64,000 nt of DNA, taken from contig JABAQN010000025.1 in assembly GCA_019187495.1 (NCBI GenBank), positions 1-64,000 on the forward strand, given 5' to 3'. The notes beneath the pieces are model-generated. The model was not told the DNA's origin, searched no databases, and worked only from the letters and a program-made list of their open reading frames with translations. The position numbers and the translations under genes were made by a program. Positions 9,595 to 15,764 of the stretch are shown here, piece by piece (position 1 is the stretch's first letter; every line of letters begins with the position of its first letter). The stretch is from Steroidobacteraceae bacterium (lineage in GTDB: Bacteria > Pseudomonadota > Gammaproteobacteria > Steroidobacterales > Steroidobacteraceae).

Positions 9595-10491
9595 TCAGCT
9601 GCGCAGGTGTATCTCGGCGAGACGGAAATCGATGGAAAAGGTATCCATCGCGCCGAGCACATCCATGCCGATGATCAGCGCGGGCTCGGTGGTGAGGTCC
9701 CACACATCGAAGATGTGGAAATCGCCGAATGCGACGACCACGTGCCGGAACACGGTACCGTCCATCGCGATGTCGGGCACCGCCGCGATATCGCCGATCA
9801 TCGTGGCTTCGGTCGTGCCGTAGACGGTGGCGTGCTCGCGCGCATCCGCGCGCAATGCGTCCTGCAGCGCGCGGTTGCCGAGGGTCCGCGCGCCGCCCGT
9901 GTCGATGATCGCGAGTGCCCGCACCCGCCCGATGCGCACGTGCGCGCCGAGCAGCCCGCCCTCGACCCGGTCCGCGCGGATGCGCAGCTCGTCGGTGCGC
10001 GAGTAGCGCGAGCGCGAGATCGTGACGATGTCGCGCTTGAAATCGACGACGAGCCGCTTGTCGCGCAGCCCCGCGACGCCAAGGATGCCGTCCGCACCGC
10101 CGACGAGATGCGGCGACAGCACCGGCACCTGCTGGCCGTCGAGCACGAGGTCGCCCGCCCGCATCCGTTCGATCTCAACCGCCGGCACCGTCGCGCTGCC
10201 GGTCACCCCGTTCATCACGATCGTCGGCGCATTCGCATAGTCGAGCCCGAGTTGCTCTGCCACCGTGGTGGTGATCGTCGTCCGGTTGGCCCCCGTATCG
10301 ACCATCATCCGGAAGGGTCCCTGCCCGTTGATCATCACCGGCGCGAGGATCCGGCCGATGCGATCGAGTGTGGTCGGCGTCGCGAAAACAGGTTCCGCGC
10401 CGGCGACGGGAACGGGTCCGGTGGACGCGGGAATGAGGGGGGCGGCGAGCGTTCCCGCGAGCGCTACAGCCAGGGCGGCATGGCGCTTCAT
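9595..10491 (-). CDS. Retropepsin-like aspartyl protease with two DTG motifs
   Basis: 298 residues with a signal peptide (MKRHAALAVALAGTLAAPL). Two aspartyl-protease half-sites are visible: MMVDTGANRT with D65 and AIIDTGGART with D197. Each is followed by the hydrophobic segments expected of a half-domain (VGGADGILGV and EPALIIGMDVLG). Retroviral-type enzymes have one DTG per chain and dimerise. Two DTGs in one chain suggest a self-contained, pepsin-like active site in the periplasm. ATG 10491 was chosen because it starts the signal peptide. A CATACT -10 box on the reverse strand (plus-strand 10499-10504) is seven bases upstream, consistent with a leaderless transcript. It lies between the two small paralogous secreted proteins. 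Confidence 0.88.
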   Translation of the reverse strand: MKRHAALAVALAGTLAAPLIPASTGPVPVAGAEPVFATPTTLDRIGRILAPVMINGQGPFRMMVDTGANRTTITTTVAEQLGLDYANAPTIVMNGVTGSATVPAVEIERMRAGDLVLDGQQVPVLSPHLVGGADGILGVAGLRDKRLVVDFKRDIVTISRSRYSRTDELRIRADRVEGGLLGAHVRIGRVRALAIIDTGGARTLGNRALQDALRADAREHATVYGTTEATMIGDIAAVPDIAMDGTVFRHVVVAFGDFHIFDVWDLTTEPALIIGMDVLGAMDTFSIDFRLAEIHLRS

Positions 10492-10562
10492 GGGAACCAG
10501 TATGAGCGCCCGAACGACGGGCGGCAATTCCGCTCGTCGCGGCGCACACCCGGTTCGTCGCG

Positions 10563-11045
10563 CTATTTGATTCGCTTCACCTTGGCCGACCGGCCATAGG
10601 GACTCGTCATGGAATACGAGCCGAGCGCACCGGGCTTCACGGTCACCTGATCACCGACCTTGAGCCGAAAAGTCTCCCCGATCGGCAGCTGTTGCCAGAC
10701 CTGGCCGTTGTCGAGCGTGACGACGAGTTCGCCGCCGGGGCGCGTCGTGAGCGTCGTGACCTTTCCCTCGAGCTTCTCGAGCCGGGATTCCCCGGGTGTC
10801 GCCTTGCGCTCCTGCGCCTGCGCGAGTTCGCCGCGCGCACCGAACTTCTGCTCCGGGGTCGGCGGCGGCGGGAGCGCGCCGAGTCGCGCGACTTCCGCGT
10901 CGAAACAGGCGAGGCGGCGCGCATCGTCGCGCTCCGCCGCGCATTGCTTCAGGGCCGCCGGCAAAGCATCGGTATTGGCCGCCGATGCCGGTTGGGCGGA
11001 ACAGAGGCAGGCTGCGGCCAATGCGCACCACAGTTTGGCGTGCAT
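10563..11045 (-). CDS. Small secreted protein of unknown function, paralogue of the gene at 9126
   Basis: 160 residues from ATG 11045: signal peptide (MHAKLWCALAAACLCSAQPASA), a two-cysteine motif (KQCAAERDDARRLACFDAEVARL), a linker rich in charged residues (LAQAQERKATPGESRLEKLEGK), then a beta-rich C-terminal module (LVVTLDNGQVWQQL, VKPGALGSYSM). The same modules occur in the protein at 9126. The start lies one base after the stop of the oxygenase gene upstream (11047-12225), so translation is probably coupled. Function is unknown; the signal peptide suggests a periplasmic location. Confidence 0.82.
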   Translation of the reverse strand: MHAKLWCALAAACLCSAQPASAANTDALPAALKQCAAERDDARRLACFDAEVARLGALPPPPTPEQKFGARGELAQAQERKATPGESRLEKLEGKVTTLTTRPGGELVVTLDNGQVWQQLPIGETFRLKVGDQVTVKPGALGSYSMTSPYGRSAKVKRIK

Positions 11046-11046
11046 G

Positions 11047-12225
11047 TCAGATCTCCCACTGCGGCTGCGTGCCGCCATACGCGTCGATCGACTCGAACAG
11101 GTTGACGATCAACGAGCGCTCCTCGTCGGTGATCTCCGGCCGCCAGATGTCGAACAGCAGGATCACCCGCGTTTCGGCGCTGCGATTCCACGCCTCGTGC
11201 TCGATCGTGTCGTCGAAGGCCCAGGCCGCGCCCTTGCGCCAGTCGCGCACATCGTTGCCGACGCGGAAGGTGCAACCCTCCGGCACGATCAGCGGCAGGT
11301 GGCAGATGAGGCGCGTATTGACGAAACCGTGGTGCGGCGGAATGTGCGTCCCCGGCCGCAGCAGCGAAAACAGGACCGAAGGCGAGCGCTTCGGCACGGC
11401 GGCGAGCGGGGCATTCCTGAGCGCGCGCATCGTCGCCGGGCAACGCGCCGCATTCTCGGGGACGACTTCGCCGTTCTTCCACAGGAAGAACGCGCTCCAG
11501 GCCGGATCGTTCAGCAGGCTCAGTTCATCCTTGCGCGGCCGGTTCGCGCTGCCCGTGACATACGGCTTGAACGCGCTGTCGTCGCGCAGCACGTCGATCA
11601 GCTCGGCACGGATCGCATCGGTCGCGGCTTCGACTTCGTCGAGCCAGGGGAAGCGCTCGCGCGCGTAGAACTGGATCTGCGGCAGCTCCGGGAAATAGAA
11701 GAATCGCGGTTGCTGCAGGTAGATCTGCTTCTCGCCGAGCGCGATGTCGACGGACCGTGAAAAACGGGCGCTCGAACGAGCGGGGTCGTAGCCGGCCGCG
11801 GCGAGCCGCGAGCGCAACCACTCCTTGTAACGGGCGGCGTACTGCGCACAGATCTCGTTTGCCCGGCGCAGTTCCTGCACGAGATCGGCGGGCAGTTCGG
11901 CCGCCGGCGGCGCGGTGCGCACGGCGCGCTGGTAGAACGCCGAGGCCGAGCGCGTATCGCCCTTGGCCGCGAAGTGATCGCCCTTCAGAAGCAGTGCGCG
12001 CAGATTGCGCGGTTCGCCGGCGAGCAGCCGGTCGACCGCGGCGAGCATGCCGGTCTCATCGCCGAGCGAGCGGCTCGCGTGCGCCACGCCGAGCAGCACC
12101 GGCGCATCGGCGCGCCCGCCTTCGAGGGCCTGCAGATACAGATCGCGCGCCGCGCGTGCATTGCCCGCAAGGAGAGCCGCGTGGGCCGCCTGCACATTCG
12201 CGTCATGATTCGGGGTGTCCGCCAT
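11047..12225 (-). CDS. TPR protein fused to aspartyl/asparaginyl beta-hydroxylase domain
   Basis: 392 residues. About residues 10-130 are TPR-like. About residues 230-385 are an aspartyl/asparaginyl beta-hydroxylase (PF05118-type) domain: HIPPHHG with H298/H299, CHLPL with H309, FDDTIEHEAW with H343, and R353 for 2-oxoglutarate. These enzymes have a two-histidine iron site lacking the usual acidic ligand and hydroxylate Asp or Asn in proteins. Soluble, with no signal peptide. ATG 12225 was chosen over an upstream frame of low-complexity sequence. An AACAAT box (reverse strand, 12233-12238) ends seven bases before it. It is a divergent paralogue of the gene at 12302, with only 76 bases between their starts. 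Confidence 0.9.
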   Translation of the reverse strand: MADTPNHDANVQAAHAALLAGNARAARDLYLQALEGGRADAPVLLGVAHASRSLGDETGMLAAVDRLLAGEPRNLRALLLKGDHFAAKGDTRSASAFYQRAVRTAPPAAELPADLVQELRRANEICAQYAARYKEWLRSRLAAAGYDPARSSARFSRSVDIALGEKQIYLQQPRFFYFPELPQIQFYARERFPWLDEVEAATDAIRAELIDVLRDDSAFKPYVTGSANRPRKDELSLLNDPAWSAFFLWKNGEVVPENAARCPATMRALRNAPLAAVPKRSPSVLFSLLRPGTHIPPHHGFVNTRLICHLPLIVPEGCTFRVGNDVRDWRKGAAWAFDDTIEHEAWNRSAETRVILLFDIWRPEITDEERSLIVNLFESIDAYGGTQPQWEI

Positions 12226-12265
12226 GGCGGCTATTGTTGCCGACCCGATGGGCGGCGTCCAAGCT

Positions 12266-12293
12266 TTGCCGCCTGCGGACGAGTCGCTATAGT
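12266..12293 (+). promoter_or_regulatory. Promoter of the oxygenase gene at 12302 (probably leaderless)
   Basis: TTGCCG at 12266-12271, a 16-base spacer and TATAGT at 12288-12293. The start codon follows after eight bases, leaving almost no leader. It faces the reverse-strand AACAAT at 12233-12238, so the two paralogues are probably expressed from back-to-back promoters. Confidence 0.5.
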
Positions 12294-12301
12294 GCCGCCG
12301 C

Positions 12302-13486
12302 ATGAGCACTTCCGCCGAGACCGCGGCAGCCAACCAGGCCGCCCTGCGCGCAATGGCCGCGGGCGATTTTGCCGGCGCGGAAGCCGCGCTGCTGCAGAGC
12401 CTCGCCGGCAATCGCGCCAACCTCTCCGCGTGGCTCAACCTGGCGGCCGTACGACGCCGGCGCGAGAACATCGACGGCGCCTTCGAGGCGCTGCGCGAGG
12501 TGCTCGCGATCGACGGGCGCGACTTTCGGGCACTGCTGATGAGCGCTTCGATGCTCGAGCAACTCGGGCAGGCGAAGCAGGCGGCCACCGCGTACGGCGT
12601 CGCGCTCGCGAACGTGCCGCCGGACTCGATGCTCGACCCGCCGACACGGGCCGCGGTGGCGCACGGTCGCGAGGTGCAGGCGAAGCACGCGCAGGATCTC
12701 GGCGATTACATTCGCTCCGCATCGGCCGACGTGCGCAGCCAGTGCACGCCCGCCGAACGCCGGCGACTCGAGCACTTCATCGGGATCACGTTGCGGGTGA
12801 CACCGCGTTACCCACAGCTGCCGCTCGAGTATTACTTCCCGGGCCTGCCGCCGATCGAGTTCTACGAGCGCGAGGAGTTTCCGTGGCTCGCGGACCTCGA
12901 GGCTGCGACCCCGGTGATTCAGCGGGAACTGCACGCCATCCTCGCGGAGGATGCGGCGGGGTTCGCGCCGTATATCCACTACGACGAACACCTGCCGCTC
13001 GACCAGTGGCGTGAGCTCAACAATTCACCGCGGTGGACGGCGTTTCACTTCTACGAGCACGGGCGGCGGATCGAGGAGCGCTGCCGCCGGGCACCGCGTA
13101 CGATCGCGGCGGTCGAGGCGCTGCCGCAGGCGCAGGTACCGCTGCGTTCACCGACGGCAATTTTTTCGGTGCTGAAGCCGAAGACCCGGATCCCGCCGCA
13201 CACGGGCGTTGCGAACTTCCGGCTGCTGATCCACCTGCCGCTGATCCTGCCGCCGGGCTGCGGCTTTCGGGTCGGCAGCGAGACCCGCGAGTGGCGCATC
13301 GGCGAGGCGTGGGTATTCGACGATACGATCGAACATGAGGCCTGGAACGACAGCGGCGAGACACGCGTGATCCTGATCTGCGACATCTGGAACCCGCGCC
13401 TGTCGGAGGACGAACGTCGGGCGATCGCGGCCGTGATCGCCGCGACCGACGCCTACAATGGCACCGTGCCGCCGGCGCACGTGTAA
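12302..13486 (+). CDS. TPR protein fused to aspartyl/asparaginyl beta-hydroxylase domain (paralogue)
   Basis: 394 residues, matching the divergent neighbour in length and architecture. TPR-like helices occupy about residues 10-130. The hydroxylase domain has H300 (RIPPHTG), H311 (LLIHLPL), H345 (FDDTIEHEAW) and R355. Both proteins also share FYEREEFPWLADLEAAT / FYARERFPWLDEVEAAT just before the catalytic domain. The TPR part is more divergent than the catalytic part, which suggests different protein partners and a common chemistry (inference). The gene starts eight bases after a TATAGT box. It is followed nine bases later by the PKHD-type hydroxylase gene and is probably co-transcribed with it. 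Confidence 0.9.
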   Translation: MSTSAETAAANQAALRAMAAGDFAGAEAALLQSLAGNRANLSAWLNLAAVRRRRENIDGAFEALREVLAIDGRDFRALLMSASMLEQLGQAKQAATAYGVALANVPPDSMLDPPTRAAVAHGREVQAKHAQDLGDYIRSASADVRSQCTPAERRRLEHFIGITLRVTPRYPQLPLEYYFPGLPPIEFYEREEFPWLADLEAATPVIQRELHAILAEDAAGFAPYIHYDEHLPLDQWRELNNSPRWTAFHFYEHGRRIEERCRRAPRTIAAVEALPQAQVPLRSPTAIFSVLKPKTRIPPHTGVANFRLLIHLPLILPPGCGFRVGSETREWRIGEAWVFDDTIEHEAWNDSGETRVILICDIWNPRLSEDERRAIAAVIAATDAYNGTVPPAHV

Positions 13487-13495
13487 GGACCCTCG

Positions 13496-14161
13496 ATGTT
13501 CCTCAAAATCAGGAATCTTCTGTCGGACGCGGACATCGCGCGCCTGCGTTCGCTCGCCGAAGAGCTCAACTTCGTCGACGGCCGCGTGTCGAATCCCGCC
13601 AACCAGGCCAAGCGCAACCTGCAGGCGGATGCCGGCGACCCGAAGTACGCCGAGTCGGTGCAGATCGTGAGCAGCGCTTTCGCCCGCTCGCGCGAGTTCG
13701 GCGACTTCGCGATGCCGAAGCGCGTCGCGCCACCGCTCCTGTGCCGCTACGAGCCCGGCATGAAATACGGCGCACATGCCGATTCCGCGATCATCCAGGT
13801 GGGCGCGACGCGCATTCGCTCGGACCTTTCCTGCACGGTGTTCATCGCCGATCCCGCGAGCTACGACGGCGGCGAGCTGTCGATCGTCGCCGGCAACCAG
13901 GTGATCAGCTTCAAGGGAGAGCCGGGCGAGGCGATCGTGTATCCCTCGACCACACTGCACGAAGTCGTGCCGGTGCGGGCCGGGCAGCGCCTCGTTTCGA
14001 TCACTTTCATCGAGAGCCTGGTCGCCGACCAGCACCAGCGCACGCAGATCTACGAATTGAACGAGGTCGCCGCGCTCGAGGGCAATACGATGAAGTGGGA
14101 GAACCGCATGCGCCTCGATGTCGTGCGGCAGAACCTGATGCGGATGTGGGCGTCGACCTGA
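13496..14161 (+). CDS. PKHD-type 2-oxoglutarate/Fe(II) hydroxylase (YbiX/PiuC-like)
   Basis: 221 residues, close to the usual 225 of this family. Iron ligands H94 and D96 are in KYGAHADSAI, the distal H155 is in TTLHEVVPV, and R165 (AGQRLVSI) would bind 2-oxoglutarate. The YDGGELSI and GEAIVYPSTTLHEV stretches are characteristic. Homologues are often found near TonB-dependent siderophore receptors (PiuC beside PiuA), which fits the receptor-rich context. The substrate is undefined. Two or three co-directional genes (12302, 13496, probably 14188) look like an operon. Confidence 0.92.
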   Translation: MFLKIRNLLSDADIARLRSLAEELNFVDGRVSNPANQAKRNLQADAGDPKYAESVQIVSSAFARSREFGDFAMPKRVAPPLLCRYEPGMKYGAHADSAIIQVGATRIRSDLSCTVFIADPASYDGGELSIVAGNQVISFKGEPGEAIVYPSTTLHEVVPVRAGQRLVSITFIESLVADQHQRTQIYELNEVAALEGNTMKWENRMRLDVVRQNLMRMWAST

Positions 14162-14187
14162 CTGGTGACCGAAGCGGCGAACTGGGT

Positions 14188-14637
14188 ATGCCGAAAGTGC
14201 TCAGGCCCATCGTGCTCGCGACGCTCGTCTGCGGCACGCTCGATATCGCATTCGCGACGCTGCTGACCGTACTGCGTGGTCGCCCGGTGGCCGGGATGCT
14301 GCGCTTCGTCGCATCGGGACCGGTGCCACCCGCCGTCGACTGGGGCGTCGCGGGCGCCGCGCTGGGCCTCGCCGTGCATTACCTGCTGATGGCGATCATG
14401 GCGGCGGTCTTGATGCTCTTCGTTGCCCGCCGCGCCGGTGCGAACCGGAGCGTGCTCGTCCTCGGTGTCGGCTACGGGCTCGTGACCTGGGTCGTGATGA
14501 ATTTCATTGTCGTGCCACTGCGATTCGATACTCCCTTTCCGCCCGACCCGGTTTTCAGCGCCACCCAGCTCTTTGCGCATGTCGTGCTGGTCGGATTACC
14601 GATGGCGCTCATCGCGAGGCGCCAGCGTTTCGAGTAG
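14188..14637 (+). CDS. Small integral membrane protein, unknown function
   Basis: 149 residues with four hydrophobic segments: about residues 5-22 (VLATLVCGTLDIAFATLL), 48-76 (VAGAALGLAVHYLLMAIMAAVLML), 90-108 (LVLGVGYGLVTWVVMNFIV) and 125-143 (LFAHVVLVGLPMALI). An HYLLM motif in the second helix and a conserved-looking D in the first are the only polar residues inside helices. I do not recognise the family with confidence. It starts 27 bases after the hydroxylase stop. Its end overlaps the convergent sulfotransferase gene by 42 bases. Confidence 0.75.
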   Translation: MPKVLRPIVLATLVCGTLDIAFATLLTVLRGRPVAGMLRFVASGPVPPAVDWGVAGAALGLAVHYLLMAIMAAVLMLFVARRAGANRSVLVLGVGYGLVTWVVMNFIVVPLRFDTPFPPDPVFSATQLFAHVVLVGLPMALIARRQRFE

Positions 14638-15603
14638 GCGCAGGCCCTTCAGGATCTCGCCGCGATTTCGCTGCCGTGAGTCGTGCAACACGGCGGCGCG
14701 CAGCGCCGGATCGTAAGGGTGCTCCGGCGCCTTCGAATATCGCGTGAGAACCGGGCTTTGCATGACGCGCGTCGGGAATGCCGGCTCCGGCCGCAGTCCG
14801 AACTGCGCCAGCACCTCGTGCAGTTGTCCGGGTACGTCGGCCAGGAATGCCTCGAAATCGACAGCGAGCACCCTGCCGGGAAATCGGCTGAGCACCTCGT
14901 GTTGCGTGCTCGTTTCCGCGAGCCAGCCGATCGCGGCGAGCTCGCCGGGCGACAGGGTGTCGAAGGTCGGGAGCGGTGAATACCGCTGCATGGCGAGGCG
15001 GCGCAGGCGTTCGGGCGCGTGGCCACGCAGATCGATCGGCGAGTTCTCGCCGGCGAGCATCGTCGCGAGATACGGTTCGGGCGCGAGATTGAGATAGATG
15101 GCCCGTGCATCCGGCGCGGCATCGAGCAACGCGGGCGCCAGGCGCGCCGAGCTGCTCGTCGCCTTGACGATCACGGCCTGCGTACCTTCAAAGCCGCGGC
15201 GCCATGCATCGAGGAGACGGGCGAGGAGCGCCGCGAACTGATCCGCGGACAGGGGCGGTGGCGCCATCGTCCTGGCCTGCGCGACAGTCAGCGCATCGTG
15301 CGCCTCCGCCAGCGTCCGCAGCGGCAAGGGCTCACGCAGCGAGAGCACGCCACGGTGCTCATCGAGCAGGCGGCTCACGAGCGTCGAGCCCACATGGCCC
15401 GTGTGGAAGATGAAATGGAGCGGCCAGCGTGGCCCGGGCCCGGCAGGGGCCGCGACGAAGTCCTGCAGTGGCAACCAACCGCCCTTCGTGGCCGGCGTCA
15501 GGATGCGGTCGTCGAGGAAACTGGCGGCCCGGAACGCAGGCTCGTCCATCTCGATCCGCAGCACGCGACTGCGCGTCAGGTCCAGCTTGAAGGGGTACAG
15601 CAT
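14596..15603 (-). CDS. Sulfotransferase-like P-loop protein
   Basis: 335 residues without TPRs. A P-loop-like motif FIFHTGHVGSTLVSRLLDEH begins at about residue 64, and the chain has the general layout of bacterial sulfotransferases. A paralogue is at 62211 (IIFHVARCGSTLVSQLL). It may modify a protein or metabolite from PAPS, but the canonical RSGTT loop is changed to HVGST, so activity needs proof. The start at 15603 gives MLYPFKLDL; the frame stays open upstream only because it passes through palindrome copy 2, which ends eight bases before this ATG. The gene follows the TonB receptor at 15765 on the same strand, but a terminator lies between them. Confidence 0.8.
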   Translation of the reverse strand: MLYPFKLDLTRSRVLRIEMDEPAFRAASFLDDRILTPATKGGWLPLQDFVAAPAGPGPRWPLHFIFHTGHVGSTLVSRLLDEHRGVLSLREPLPLRTLAEAHDALTVAQARTMAPPPLSADQFAALLARLLDAWRRGFEGTQAVIVKATSSSARLAPALLDAAPDARAIYLNLAPEPYLATMLAGENSPIDLRGHAPERLRRLAMQRYSPLPTFDTLSPGELAAIGWLAETSTQHEVLSRFPGRVLAVDFEAFLADVPGQLHEVLAQFGLRPEPAFPTRVMQSPVLTRYSKAPEHPYDPALRAAVLHDSRQRNRGEILKGLRLLETLAPRDERHR

Positions 15604-15610
15604 GGAAGCA

Positions 15611-15685
15611 TGGTGCCGGGTTTCCGGTTGTTCGGTTATTGGCGGGCTCCGCCCCAATAACCGAACAACCGGAAACCCGGCACCA
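15611..15685. repeat. 75-bp palindromic element, copy 2 (compensatory arm changes)
   Basis: Arms 15611-15640 and 15656-15685 flank the centre GGCGGGCTCCGCCCC. Compared with the other copies, the left arm differs at arm positions 11 (C to T) and 14 (T to C). The right arm carries exactly the complementary changes, so pairing is perfect. It lies between the terminator of the receptor gene and the start of the sulfotransferase-like gene. Confidence 0.97.
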
Positions 15686-15690
15686 GGGCG

Positions 15691-15723
15691 AAAAAAAGCG
15701 GCGGTCCCTTGCGGAACCGCCGC
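15691..15723 (-). terminator. Intrinsic terminator of the TonB receptor gene at 15765
   Basis: On the reverse strand an 11-base stem (plus-strand 15698-15708 pairing with 15713-15723, one G-U pair) with a four-base loop is followed by seven Ts (plus-strand A run 15691-15697). It lies about 40 bases after the receptor stop codon. This is the clearest intrinsic terminator in the window. It shows that the adjacent palindrome is not needed for termination here. Confidence 0.85.
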
Positions 15724-15764
15724 CAGTTTCTCATACGTTCAGTTCGTTATCGGTCAGGCCACCT

